From Brachyspira alvinipulli ATCC 51933 (lineage in GTDB: Bacteria > Spirochaetota > Brachyspiria > Brachyspirales > Brachyspiraceae), in the NCBI RefSeq assembly GCF_000518245.1, contig NZ_KI912402.1, positions 54,544-118,543 of the forward strand: a stretch of 64,000 bases of DNA. The letters run 5' to 3'. The position numbers and the translations under genes were made by a program. This document shows, piece by piece, positions 55,393-64,000 of this stretch. Numbering within the stretch: position 1 is the stretch's first letter; each line of letters opens with the position of its first letter. The notes beneath the pieces were generated by a model. It ran no database searches. It saw only the letters and a program-made list of their open reading frames with translations, and had not been told where the DNA came from.

Positions 55393-57417
55393 TTATTTTA
55401 TTTCTCGTATAACTGTAAAGAAGTTATCAATAGTTGCCTCAGATATTAAATCTTTTTCATAATATTCCATTATATTATTTTTAAATAAACTTGAATATAG
55501 GGCATCTTTATTTTTACTGTCTATTTTATAAGTTTCTTTATCATTTTCACAAAATAAATCTTCTATAGTAATAAAATTTGGATTTATATCTGTAAGCTGA
55601 GTTATTTTCAAATTTGTACCTTCAGCCAATTCATTAAATTGATTAGCTGATTTATCTCCGTCAATTAGTAAAATAGGATTTGCAGATAATTTGCATAAAG
55701 ATTCTATTATTATATTTTTTTTGCCTTCATCATTTTCTCTTCCAACGCCATTAATAGGCATAAAAGCAATGTTTGTTTCTTTATTTTCTATATGTTCCAT
55801 TAATATTTTAAAAGCTGTTAGATAATTATAATCTGTGATTCCTTCTACATATATTATTCTCATGTTTTTTGTAATGTCTATATGTTTTACTCCGAATGCA
55901 TTGACAATTTTTTCCAATGTATCAGCTTTACCATAGGTTGCTGAGAAATCATTTTCTATTTTTATTCCTATACCATCTTGTTTTACTTCTACTATTTTTA
56001 ATTCATCTAGATAATTTATATCAGCAAAATATGGAATTTGAATAGATGTTATTATAGTAATTCCATTATCTTTTGCAAACTGTTTCAAAAACTCTCTAAG
56101 TTCTCTTATTAAAGGTACTGATAAATGCTGTTCCGGTTCATCAATTATAATTATATCTCCTTTTTTCAATTCATTAGAGGTTATTGTATTAAAAAATAAA
56201 CTAAAAAACCAATTAAATCCGTCAGATTCATTTTCCAAATTTGTAAGCCCGTTTTTAGTTTCAAAATATATTTTTATAAAGCTTTCTTCTAATGATATCT
56301 TAAAAATATACTCATTATTTGATTTGTATAATTTATTAAATTTTTTTGATATGGTATTTTCAAAAAGTTTGTTTATTTCTTTTTCTATTTGTTTTATAAA
56401 AGCTACATCTAATGATACATTTTTATATATGTTTATCAAATATTCATAAAATTCCATATTATCAGTTGATTTGAATAATGAATATAAAAAATTGGATTCT
56501 CGAATAAAGTTAAAATTATTATTATCTTTACGATTGTTTGGTGAAGAAATTCCCTTTTTAGAATAGCATGGTATTATAAGCTCATCAGATTTTATATTTT
56601 CTCTATGAACATATATTTTAGTATCTGTTAAACAATCTATTTTAGCTAATATACTGGATAAATATTTTAAACTGTTATCATTAATTTCATTTTCATTTAA
56701 ATTTAAATCATAATATTTAGAGTCTTTATCTATTTTATAAGATTTTGAATCTATAATACTTGTTAATAATTTTAATTTATATATATCTTTGCGTTCTGTT
56801 TTTTCATTAATTATATTTGTGATTTTAGATACAGCGTAGTTTAGTATATTATTATAGTATGTATTTTCTTTTTCATTATTATTTTCTTTAATTTCATTAT
56901 TACATGAATCATATTCTATATCATTATCAATTTTATAATTATTTTCATAAATATAAAATAGCTGATTATAATAATTATCATTGCTGTTTCTAAAATTAAA
57001 AATATTATCTAATATTTTGTATATATAACCTTTATTTATAAGTATATTTATTATATTATTGGTTTCTGAAATATCCCATACAATATTATTATCTTCTGAC
57101 CCTCCTTTATATATAATTCCATTTTCTGATTCGATAAATACATTTAATTCTGGTTTGCAATTTATAAAACCATCTATTTTAGGATTATCCTTTTTATTAT
57201 CAATATTTCCAATAAATGTTTTTTCAATTGCAGATAGTACATTACTTTTACCTATTCCATTAGCTCCTATAATACTTATTAATGCTCCCTCTTGCATATT
57301 GCTATTAAGATATAATCTGCCGTATTTAAGCTCATTTTCTTTTTTATTAACTATATTTTCATCAATTGCTATAGGATTAATATTTCTAAAGTTTTTAATT
57401 GTTAAATATCTTTTCAT
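55393..57417 (-). CDS. OLD-like ATPase with C-terminal TOPRIM domain
   Basis: A 674-residue protein. The N-terminal half is an ABC/SMC-like ATPase: Walker A IIGANGIGKSNVLSAIEK at about 48-65, and Walker B GDIIIIDEPEQHLSVPLIRE at about 415-435. From about 510 it has a TOPRIM domain with YVEGITDYNYLTAF (acidic Glu) and PILLIDGDKSANQF (DxD). This is the layout of class 1 OLD nucleases, some of which act against phages. There is no UvrD-like partner, so it is not a Gabija pair. The long coil-like middle is Asn-rich. Confidence 0.82.
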   Translation of the reverse strand: MKRYLTIKNFRNINPIAIDENIVNKKENELKYGRLYLNSNMQEGALISIIGANGIGKSNVLSAIEKTFIGNIDNKKDNPKIDGFINCKPELNVFIESENGIIYKGGSEDNNIVWDISETNNIINILINKGYIYKILDNIFNFRNSNDNYYNQLFYIYENNYKIDNDIEYDSCNNEIKENNNEKENTYYNNILNYAVSKITNIINEKTERKDIYKLKLLTSIIDSKSYKIDKDSKYYDLNLNENEINDNSLKYLSSILAKIDCLTDTKIYVHRENIKSDELIIPCYSKKGISSPNNRKDNNNFNFIRESNFLYSLFKSTDNMEFYEYLINIYKNVSLDVAFIKQIEKEINKLFENTISKKFNKLYKSNNEYIFKISLEESFIKIYFETKNGLTNLENESDGFNWFFSLFFNTITSNELKKGDIIIIDEPEQHLSVPLIRELREFLKQFAKDNGITIITSIQIPYFADINYLDELKIVEVKQDGIGIKIENDFSATYGKADTLEKIVNAFGVKHIDITKNMRIIYVEGITDYNYLTAFKILMEHIENKETNIAFMPINGVGRENDEGKKNIIIESLCKLSANPILLIDGDKSANQFNELAEGTNLKITQLTDINPNFITIEDLFCENDKETYKIDSKNKDALYSSLFKNNIMEYYEKDLISEATIDNFFTVIREIK

Positions 57418-57769
57418 AAATTCTCCATGTTTTTTAATTCTATAATATTAGTACTTTATTTGATTGTTTGTTATATTATATTTAATTTATAAAAATGTAA
57501 ATTATATTAATATATGTTTTTATTGTACTAAAAGAATATATAAATTTTTGATATTATAAATATGAAATTATTATTTATTATCATATCAAGAAAGAATTTT
57601 TTTCATATTTTTAGGTTTTGTATTAAAAAATGTTTTTAAGGTAAACTTTATATTTGAATTGAAATTGACATCCCAAATATATTTATAATAAAAATTTTTT
57701 ACTATTTTTAATATGTATTTCAATCTGTAATCAATATTACTTAAATAAATATTTTCGTATTGTACTAAT
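57418..57769. other. 352-bp intergenic region
   Basis: AT-rich DNA between two minus-strand genes (the DUF285 gene's stop at 57770 and the OLD-like start at 57417). I found no RNA, repeat or convincing promoter. The end of the stretch near 57661 has a TTGACA, but the -10 box is too close (13 bp). Confidence 0.5.
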
Positions 57770-58282
57770 TTATTTAATTAATTCCTTCAATTCATCATAA
57801 TAGGTATTTTCAAGTTTTTTTATGAATTCTTTATTTTTTTTGTAATTAATCTTATCAGAATTTAATTCTTTATAAACTTCTTTTATGTCGAGGCATTCAA
57901 GCATAGTTTGAAGTTTCTTTTTGTATTTTTTATTTTTGCATGCATTGTAAAACATTAAAATAGTTTTTATATGATTGAATGAATTTGCATTTTCAAATAT
58001 TTCTTCAAATTCAATTAATTTTTTTATATTCCAAGAAGTTAAATCTTTATTAAAATATTCAGCATTATTAAACATATATTTCATGTCAGTAACATTTGAT
58101 ACATCCCAAGTTTCAATACCATCAAAATTTTCCCTTTTACTATTTTGAAATAGATAAGACATGTCAATCATATTGCTTGTATCTATATCGTAAAGATTTA
58201 TACTTTCATCTTCTAGAATGTCAAGTAAAGCATATTTGTATTTTACTGTATATTTCTTATTTTCTGTATTTTTCAGCGTCAT
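57770..58282 (-). CDS. short BspA-like (DUF285) repeat protein
   Basis: A 170-residue member of the same family as the next gene but with only three 25-residue repeats (for example IETWDVSNVTDMKYMFNNAE). The N-terminal cap (LEDESINLYDIDTSNMIDMSYLF) and the C-terminal cap (KKKLQTMLECLDIKEVYKEL, then KLENTYYDELKELI) match those of the longer neighbours. It looks like a contracted copy. No signal peptide is seen. It follows the 58321 gene by 38 bp. Confidence 0.8.
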   Translation of the reverse strand: MTLKNTENKKYTVKYKYALLDILEDESINLYDIDTSNMIDMSYLFQNSKRENFDGIETWDVSNVTDMKYMFNNAEYFNKDLTSWNIKKLIEFEEIFENANSFNHIKTILMFYNACKNKKYKKKLQTMLECLDIKEVYKELNSDKINYKKNKEFIKKLENTYYDELKELIK

Positions 58283-58320
58283 ATTTTATCCTCATCAAAT
58301 TAAAGCAATTTAATATTAAA

Positions 58321-59823
58321 CTATATCTTTTTATTTTTAGGTTTTTGTTTGTATTTTTTTATAATTTCTTCTTTATTATTAATTAGTTCTTTTAATTCTG
58401 TATAATAAACATTTTCTAATTTATTGATAAAATCTTTTAATTTGGAATATTTAAGAGATTCTATATAAACTTCTTTTATATCACAATTTTCAAGCATAGA
58501 TAAAAGTTTTTTCTTATGATTTCCTCTGGCAATAAAATAAATATTAAGTATTGATTTAACATTTTTAAAAGAAAGAGTATTTTCAAAAATATTATCAATA
58601 ACACAAGTTTTATTAATTTTCCAATTTTCTATTGATTGATTAAAATTTTCACATCCTGAAAAAATGCTATTCATATTTTTAACATTAGATACATTCCAAT
58701 GACTAACATCCTGATTGAAATTCTTTGCATTATAAAACATGCGGTTCATATACAAAACACTAGAAGTTTTCCAATTATCTAAAGGCTGATCAAAGTTATA
58801 AGCATTCTCAAACATACCAAGCATATTTTCTATTTTACTTACATTCCAATTATTAATATACTGATTAAAATTTTCTGCTTCAAAGAACATACATCTCATA
58901 TTTTCAACTTTAGAAGTATCCCATTTATCTAATGGCTTATTGAAACTTTTACATTTACAAAACATATTACTCATATCTTTGACATTATGTACATCCCAGT
59001 CATTTATATCAGAATTAAATCTTTCCGCTTCTTCAAACATAGAACGCATATTTTCAACATTAGAAGTGTTCCAATTATTTAAAGGCTGATTAAAATTTTC
59101 AGCACATTTAAACATGCTGTTCATATCCGTAACATTAGAAACATTCCAATCATTCAAACTCTGATTAAAATTCTTACATCTCTCAAACATACTACACATT
59201 TTAGTAACATTAATTACATTCCAATTACTAATAGATTGATCAAAATTTTCTGCCTCAAAAAACATGCAGCTCATATTCTCAGCATTAGATGTGTTCCAAC
59301 TATTTAAATCCTGATTAAATTTTTTACATCCACTAAACATTCCGTACATATTTTTAACATTACTTACATTCCAATTATTCAAAGGCTGATTGAAAGATAA
59401 TGCCCCATAAAACATAAAGCTCATATTTTCAACATTAGATACATTCCAGCTATTTAAATTTTGATTAAACTTTTTGCAGTCAAAAAATATACTGTTCATA
59501 TCTTTTACTTTATAAACATTCCAATCACCTATATATTGATTAAATTCTTCAGCACCAAAAAACAAAAAAGCCATATTTTCAATATTAGATACATTCCATT
59601 TTGATATATCGCTATTAAATTTTCTGCAATTAAAAAACATATCATGCATATCTATAACATTAGAAGTATTCCAATTTTCAATACCATTAAATTTTTTTCT
59701 TTTAGATTCTTTAAATAATTCGCTCATATCAGTGATTAAACTTGTATCAATATCTCCCAAATAAATACTTTCATCTTCTACCAATTTTTTTAATTCTTCT
59801 TTAGTTTGAGGCTTGTATTTCAT
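58321..59823 (-). CDS. BspA-like (DUF285) repeat protein with about 15 repeats
   Basis: A 500-residue protein formed almost wholly of 25-residue repeats of the type WNVSNVxxMxxMFxxCxxFN (15 W positions from ENWNTSNV to ENWKINKT). The N-terminus MKYKPQTKEELKKLVEDESI is shared with the 61340 gene. DUF285 repeats form a leucine-rich-like solenoid, used by some bacteria for surface binding, but here there is no signal peptide or anchor. The DNA period is 75 bp, so copy number could change by recombination. Confidence 0.88.
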   Translation of the reverse strand: MKYKPQTKEELKKLVEDESIYLGDIDTSLITDMSELFKESKRKKFNGIENWNTSNVIDMHDMFFNCRKFNSDISKWNVSNIENMAFLFFGAEEFNQYIGDWNVYKVKDMNSIFFDCKKFNQNLNSWNVSNVENMSFMFYGALSFNQPLNNWNVSNVKNMYGMFSGCKKFNQDLNSWNTSNAENMSCMFFEAENFDQSISNWNVINVTKMCSMFERCKNFNQSLNDWNVSNVTDMNSMFKCAENFNQPLNNWNTSNVENMRSMFEEAERFNSDINDWDVHNVKDMSNMFCKCKSFNKPLDKWDTSKVENMRCMFFEAENFNQYINNWNVSKIENMLGMFENAYNFDQPLDNWKTSSVLYMNRMFYNAKNFNQDVSHWNVSNVKNMNSIFSGCENFNQSIENWKINKTCVIDNIFENTLSFKNVKSILNIYFIARGNHKKKLLSMLENCDIKEVYIESLKYSKLKDFINKLENVYYTELKELINNKEEIIKKYKQKPKNKKI

Positions 59824-60370
59824 GACTATGTTTCCTTACAGTTTTTTATTATTCTATATTATTTATATATATTTTCAATTTCAGAATTATAGTATTTTAT
59901 TCAAACAATTTTTTATATCAACTTTTCAAGTGGTATATACCTAAACAATTACATTTTGTCAAAAACAAATTTATATTTCTGCTGTTATATCTGTGGCTTT
60001 ACTCCAGCCCCCACTTCTTTTGCGACCAATTGCCTGTGGGTGCGAGCTGCGGGAAAAAGAACAATAAAATTTTTTAACATATTCTAATATAAAAAATAAT
60101 TTATTTATATTAAGGTATTTGCAGGGCTTTGCCCCGTCCAAGCGTTTTTTAAATTGCTTTGTTTTCAGCTAAAAAATGCAGTTCTTTTGGTTCTTTGCTA
60201 ACCCAACGCACGGTTAGAAATATTTATAAACTAAGTTAAATAATCATTATAATTTTATTTATAAACAAAAACATTTTTCAACGTGCGTAATATTTTACGC
60301 TAATTATTATAGTATTAAATTTTTTTCTATATTATAATGATTTCAATAAATTTATATTTAGGAAATTTTT
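59824..60370. other. 547-bp intergenic region with GC-rich patches
   Basis: The region between divergent genes is AT-rich except for two islands that differ from the rest of the window: around 60005-60060 (CAGCCCCCACTTC, then GGGTGCGAGCTGCGGG) and 60120-60215 (CAGGGCTTTGCCCCG hairpin, then CCAACGCACGGTTAG). GTGCGT motifs recur nearby (60283) and in the gap at 61195. No tRNA or clear ORF is seen. They may be remnants of a dispersed repeat. Confidence 0.55.
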
Positions 60371-61066
60371 ATGTCAGTTGATAATGATTCTGGTAGGGAT
60401 TCAAAATATTATTTTGATAAGGCAAATATTTTTTCTCTTGAAGGAAAATATGAAGAAGCCATAGCATATTATAATAAGGCTATAGAGTTAGACCCTAATA
60501 ATAGTGCTGCTTATTATAACAGAGGACATGTTAAAGATTATTTAGGTGAATATGAAGAAGCTATTAAAGATTATGATATGGCTATAGAGTTAGACCATAA
60601 TTATACTTATGCTTATAATAACAGAGGGCTTGCTAAAGATTATTTAGGTGAATATGAAGAAGCTATTAAAGACTATGATAAAGCTATAGAGTTAGACTCT
60701 GATTACAGTGATGCTTATAATAACAGAGGACTTGCTAAATATTATTTAGATCAATATGAAGAAGCTATTAAAGATTTTAATAAAGTAATAGAATTAAACC
60801 CTAATGATAGTGATGCTTATTATAATAGAGGAAGTGTTAAAGATGTTTTAGGTGAATATGAAGAAGCTATTAAAGACTATGACAAGGCTATAGAGTTAAA
60901 CCCTAATAATAGAGCTTTTTATAATAACAGAGGAGTATCTAAAGAAAATTTAGGAGAGTACAATGAAGCTTTAAAAGATTATAAAAAGGCTTTGGAATTA
61001 GACCCTAACTATGATACTGTTAGAGAAAATATAAAAGATATTCAAGATAAATATGGCTTGAAATAA
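60371..61066 (+). CDS. TPR protein with near-identical repeats
   Basis: A 231-residue protein of six 34-residue tetratricopeptide repeats (for example GEYEEAIKDYDKAIELDSDY). The DNA of successive 102-bp units is almost the same, so the array probably arose by recent tandem duplication and may vary in length between strains. No signal peptide. An AGGAAA site lies before the ATG. It is flanked on both sides by GC-rich intergenic patches and by DUF285 genes. Confidence 0.9.
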   Translation: MSVDNDSGRDSKYYFDKANIFSLEGKYEEAIAYYNKAIELDPNNSAAYYNRGHVKDYLGEYEEAIKDYDMAIELDHNYTYAYNNRGLAKDYLGEYEEAIKDYDKAIELDSDYSDAYNNRGLAKYYLDQYEEAIKDFNKVIELNPNDSDAYYNRGSVKDVLGEYEEAIKDYDKAIELNPNNRAFYNNRGVSKENLGEYNEALKDYKKALELDPNYDTVRENIKDIQDKYGLK

Positions 61067-61339
61067 AATTAAGAATTTTATTATTGTGTCTATTTTGTAA
61101 CCACGTACTTATTTTTTATTATAAAATTTAATTACATTTCCCCACCCTCAGGGCTTTTTATGTCATCTGATGTTTTTACATAGGTTTTCTTTTTTGCCGT
61201 GCGTAGAGTAAAGTTTTAAATTTAAAAAAATCTTGGGCGGGCGTTAACATTTCTAAACAGGCAATAAAAGTAATTTTAACTAAAATTTCAAAACAAGCTA
61301 TAAAGTATAAAGGGCGGGGCTTTAAAATAATTTTTTTAT
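61067..61339. other. intergenic region with GC-rich patches
   Basis: Like the gap before the TPR gene, this AT-rich gap has GC-rich islands: CCCCACCCTCAGGGC (about 61140), GCCGTGCGTAGAGTAAAG (61196), CTTGGGCGGGCGTTAAC (about 61232) and AAGGGCGGGGCTTTAAA (61310-61326). The CCGTGCGT core is also found inverted at 60205-60215. No gene recognised. Confidence 0.55.
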
Positions 61340-63730
61340 TTAAGCAAATATATCAGTAAGCCTAAAATCACAAATCATCAAAATAAGTAATGTATAAATA
61401 AATCTTTCTGACACTTTTTTATTATTTTCGTTATAAAAGTTAATGTTTATTTTTACTTTATCTTTGTAATCAATTTTACTATTAGCATTTATTTTTATTT
61501 CGAAACAACCTCCTTTTTTTAAATTATAACTTTCAACTACGCCAAAATCTAAATAATTAGGACTCATTGAATACCTAATACCGAAAGCCTTAAAACTGCC
61601 ATAAGATATTTCAACGTTTTGTAATTTATTTATCTCACTTTCTAAATTATTTTTATTTAATCTTATTATAGTTAATTGATTGATTGGCTGACTAAGTTCA
61701 TAATCTTCTAATTGACGCTTCCATTTATTTATAGTTTCATCGTCCATTTCGGCAGGGCTTGCTAAACTTATAAAACTATTTTCATTAATTGTAACTTCTT
61801 CATCTTCACAGTTTGAATAACTTCCATCACCTGCATATCTGAATGTAGTTATAAAATTACTGTCTTTATCATACAAATCCCATATAAGTGAAGAAGAAAA
61901 TTTATTCATTATAGGGTTGTTAATAAATACTTCTTTGAAAAAACTATAATTATATTTCTTTTCATATATTAATAATTTTGTTAACTTTAAAGATAATTTC
62001 TTTATAATATCAGGTATTTCCTTCTTTATATATTTAATTTCTGCTTTTATACTTTCTTCTAAATTCTTAGGAGTAGTTTTTAATTCTTTATTATTTTTTA
62101 TATCAAATACTTTTACAGAATAATCACTATTCAAAATCAATTTATAATCATCGTTAATAATTTTTTCACCTCTTGAATCAAATCCAAAATTTGAACTAAA
62201 CTTCAATTCTAAATCATCAATATCAAGACCTATTTCTTTTGATATTTTATTATTTATTAAATAAAAAGCCTCTTCTTTCAATTCTGATTTTTTAGTTTTT
62301 GAATATATATCATATAATAATTTAATACTGTATTGTGTTGTTTTTACTGATGATAAAATTATTAAGAGAAAATTAGAGTCTTTCTCTTTTTTATATATTT
62401 CTCTTAAAGCTTCATCGCCTCCATACAAACTATAAACAATGGCAGAAGTTTCTTTATGAGTTTCTATATAAATATTTTTAGCAAAACTTAAAAAACTTTC
62501 TTTGTCAAGTAAATCTATTATAGAATTAATCTCAAGCAAATAATAAATATCTCTTTTTAACTCTAAATATTTTAAGTATATATATTTTATAACTTTTATA
62601 TCAACTATTCTTGATTTATCTTTTATTAACACATTACAATTTTCTATATAGGAAACTTTCTTCTCATCTTTTTTACTTAATTTAATAGTTTCTTCATATT
62701 TTTCAATACTGTCAAATATTTCATAATCAACAACTTCTTTCAAATCATCATAATAAATATTTTCTAATTTTCTTTTAGCGAATTGAACTTTTTTATTTTT
62801 TATTTCTGAAGATATTTTATGAATATCTTTTATATTTTCTTCTATTTTTTTAATTATAATTTTATTATCATTATAAAAAGCATATAAATATAAAATCCAT
62901 TTCAAACTTAATTTATCTATATTTTTAGAAATAACATCAGACCAATCATCTAAATACTCAAGAGATTCAATATTCCAATCCTCTAAAGAATCATAATACT
63001 GAAAACCGCTTTTTGAAAACATTTCACTCATATCTACAACTTTATTAACTTTCCAATTATTCAAAGGCTGATTAAAATTTTTGGCATCATAAAACATACC
63101 ATGCATATTCTCAACATTAGAAGTATTCCAACTATTTAAATCTTGATTAAAATTTATGCATCCATTAAACATTAACTGCATAGTTTTTACATTTGAAGTA
63201 TTCCATTTATCAAGAGGCTGATTAAAATTCCTTGCTTGCGAAAACATACCATTCATATTTTCAACATTAGAAGTGTCCCAATTATTTAAATCCTGATTGA
63301 AATTTAAAGCCATATTAAACATTGCTCTCATATCAAAAACATTACAAGTATTCCATTTATTAAGAGGCATATTAAAACTTTCAGCTCCAGCAAACATAGC
63401 ACCCATATCCTTTACATTGGAAACATTCCAATCATTAATAGGCTGATTAAAATCAAGGCATCTTAAAAACATACCTCCCATATTTTCAACTTTAGATACA
63501 TTCCACTTTTCTATATTATGATTAAAATATACAGCATCGCTAAACATATTATGCATATCTTTAACATTTGAAGTATTCCATTTCTCAATACCTTTAAAAT
63601 CTTTCCTCAAACTTTCATGAAAAATATTGCTCATATCAGTGATTAAACTTGTATCAATGTCGCTTAAATATATATTTTCATCTTTCAATAATTCTTTTAA
63701 TTCATCTTTAGTTTGAGGTTTATATTTCAT
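61340..63730 (-). CDS. DUF285 repeat protein with DUF4132-like C-terminal region
   Basis: A 796-residue protein. Residues about 1-260 are nine 25-residue DUF285 repeats after the shared N-terminal cap (MKYKPQTKDELKELLKDENI). A cap like that of the two neighbours (KLENIYYDDLKEVV) follows, then a 450-residue region in which SSLIWDLYD...FRYAGDGS, then the Ser/Pro stretch SLASPAEMDDETINKWKRQL and EDYELSQPINQLTI, resembles the DUF4132 domain. No signal peptide. The combination of the two parts is unusual; function unknown. It follows recF by 20 bp. Confidence 0.8.
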   Translation of the reverse strand: MKYKPQTKDELKELLKDENIYLSDIDTSLITDMSNIFHESLRKDFKGIEKWNTSNVKDMHNMFSDAVYFNHNIEKWNVSKVENMGGMFLRCLDFNQPINDWNVSNVKDMGAMFAGAESFNMPLNKWNTCNVFDMRAMFNMALNFNQDLNNWDTSNVENMNGMFSQARNFNQPLDKWNTSNVKTMQLMFNGCINFNQDLNSWNTSNVENMHGMFYDAKNFNQPLNNWKVNKVVDMSEMFSKSGFQYYDSLEDWNIESLEYLDDWSDVISKNIDKLSLKWILYLYAFYNDNKIIIKKIEENIKDIHKISSEIKNKKVQFAKRKLENIYYDDLKEVVDYEIFDSIEKYEETIKLSKKDEKKVSYIENCNVLIKDKSRIVDIKVIKYIYLKYLELKRDIYYLLEINSIIDLLDKESFLSFAKNIYIETHKETSAIVYSLYGGDEALREIYKKEKDSNFLLIILSSVKTTQYSIKLLYDIYSKTKKSELKEEAFYLINNKISKEIGLDIDDLELKFSSNFGFDSRGEKIINDDYKLILNSDYSVKVFDIKNNKELKTTPKNLEESIKAEIKYIKKEIPDIIKKLSLKLTKLLIYEKKYNYSFFKEVFINNPIMNKFSSSLIWDLYDKDSNFITTFRYAGDGSYSNCEDEEVTINENSFISLASPAEMDDETINKWKRQLEDYELSQPINQLTIIRLNKNNLESEINKLQNVEISYGSFKAFGIRYSMSPNYLDFGVVESYNLKKGGCFEIKINANSKIDYKDKVKININFYNENNKKVSERFIYTLLILMICDFRLTDIFA

Positions 63731-63750
63731 TTTTAGCTCCTCTATAATTT

Positions 63751-64000
63751 TTATATCTTTATATTTGGTATATCAAATACTTTTCCGTTTTCAAAGTTTT
63801 TTACTTTTTCTTTTTCTGTAACAGTTATAAATACCTGTCCTAATGTTTTTATATATTCAAGTATATTATCGCGTCTTATATTATCAAGTTCAAGCATAGC
63901 ATCATCAATCAATAGAATAGGGGATTTTTTTCTGTATTCTGATAATATTTTTTCGCTTGCCAATTTCATTATAAGAGTAAACATTCTCTTTTCGCCTTGA
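63751..64000 (-). CDS. recF: DNA replication/repair protein RecF (5' part outside window)
   Basis: The last 82 or so residues of RecF. The signature region is QGEKRMFTLIMKLASEKI, and Walker B is SPILLIDDAMLELDNIRRDNI, followed by LGQVFITVTEKE as in other RecF C-termini. RecF is an SMC-like ATPase that loads RecA at gaps. The frame runs off the window at 64000. The DUF285-DUF4132 gene begins 20 bp after its stop. Confidence 0.85.
   Translation of the reverse strand, partial: QGEKRMFTLIMKLASEKILSEYRKKSPILLIDDAMLELDNIRRDNILEYIKTLGQVFITVTEKEKVKNFENGKVFDIPNIKI

Noticed and set aside
55393-57417. Gabija system
   Set aside because: A Gabija pair needs a UvrD-like helicase gene beside the OLD-like gene; the neighbours are an aminotransferase and a DUF285 protein.
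57661-57680. TTGACA as a promoter in the gap before the short DUF285 gene
   Set aside because: The nearest TATAAT is only 13 bp away and no plus-strand gene follows.
57770-63730. Regular 75-bp and 102-bp DNA repeats that could suggest a CRISPR or satellite
   Set aside because: The period is a multiple of three, the repeats are inside long open frames, and they translate to DUF285 and TPR repeats.
55393-64000. Prophage or transposon region
   Set aside because: No integrase, transposase, phage structural gene or flanking repeat was found, although the gene content is accessory in character.

Overview
This 64 kb window is very AT-rich chromosomal DNA with short intergenic gaps. It fits a spirochaete of the genus Brachyspira. 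The supporting signs are the low GC, many lipoproteins with an S-C lipobox, several TPR proteins, BspA-like (DUF285) repeat proteins, and spirochaete-style housekeeping genes. The genus call is inference from composition and gene content. I see no rRNA, CRISPR array, integrase or transposase.

Layout. 1-3888 (minus): four tandem paralogous amino-acid-type substrate-binding lipoproteins and a small lipoprotein. 4317-11994 (plus): a membrane-anchored protein, a GNAT acetyltransferase, a chemotaxis receptor, tgt, a TPR protein, an unrecognised protein and an LPG-synthase-like flippase. 12054-14642 (minus): an NhaC antiporter and a methionine gamma-lyase-type PLP enzyme. 14910-19780 (minus): rsmG, two exported proteins, a squalene/phytoene-synthase-like enzyme and ispF. 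20006-29107: a symporter, a flavin reductase, a radical SAM protein, a frameshifted membrane protein, a CMD-family protein, a GT2, a multi-pass membrane protein and a nucleotidyltransferase-like protein. 29578-36056 (plus): a nine-gene cluster matching what I recall as the selenocysteine-assisted organometal (Sao) system. 36127-38489 (minus): pyrB-pyrC. 38809-52494: dxs, an HD-GYP-like protein, radA, a GldG-like protein, three tRNAs, a pseudouridine synthase, TPR, nusB, adk and a PEGA-like exported protein. 52822-55331 (plus): two tandem aminotransferases. 55393-64000: an accessory stretch with an OLD-like ATPase-TOPRIM protein, three DUF285 proteins (one carrying a DUF4132-like C-terminal region), a TPR protein, and the 3' end of recF.

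Main points. (1) The Sao cluster ends in two damaged genes. saoD has a one-base frameshift. The MerB-like saoL has an in-frame TGA at the active-site Cys-Cys pair, inside an exact 10-bp tandem duplication. Both copies carry TGC TGA, so the TGA predates the duplication, and a hairpin with a GGU tip follows at a distance suitable for a bacterial SECIS. (2) pyrB has a pyrBI-style leader: a promoter, a 35-codon leader peptide, U-rich runs, and a 14-bp terminator hairpin whose loop holds the leader-peptide stop codon. (3) A short leader motif occurs three times: TTCCCGAG, 13-16 nt, then a hairpin with a 5-nt loop. The stem sequence differs each time but pairing is kept. It precedes the small lipoprotein gene, the PLP lyase-NhaC pair and the Sao cluster, and matches no riboswitch class I know. 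(4) A large membrane-protein gene is broken at an A8/T8 tract, which could be phase variation.
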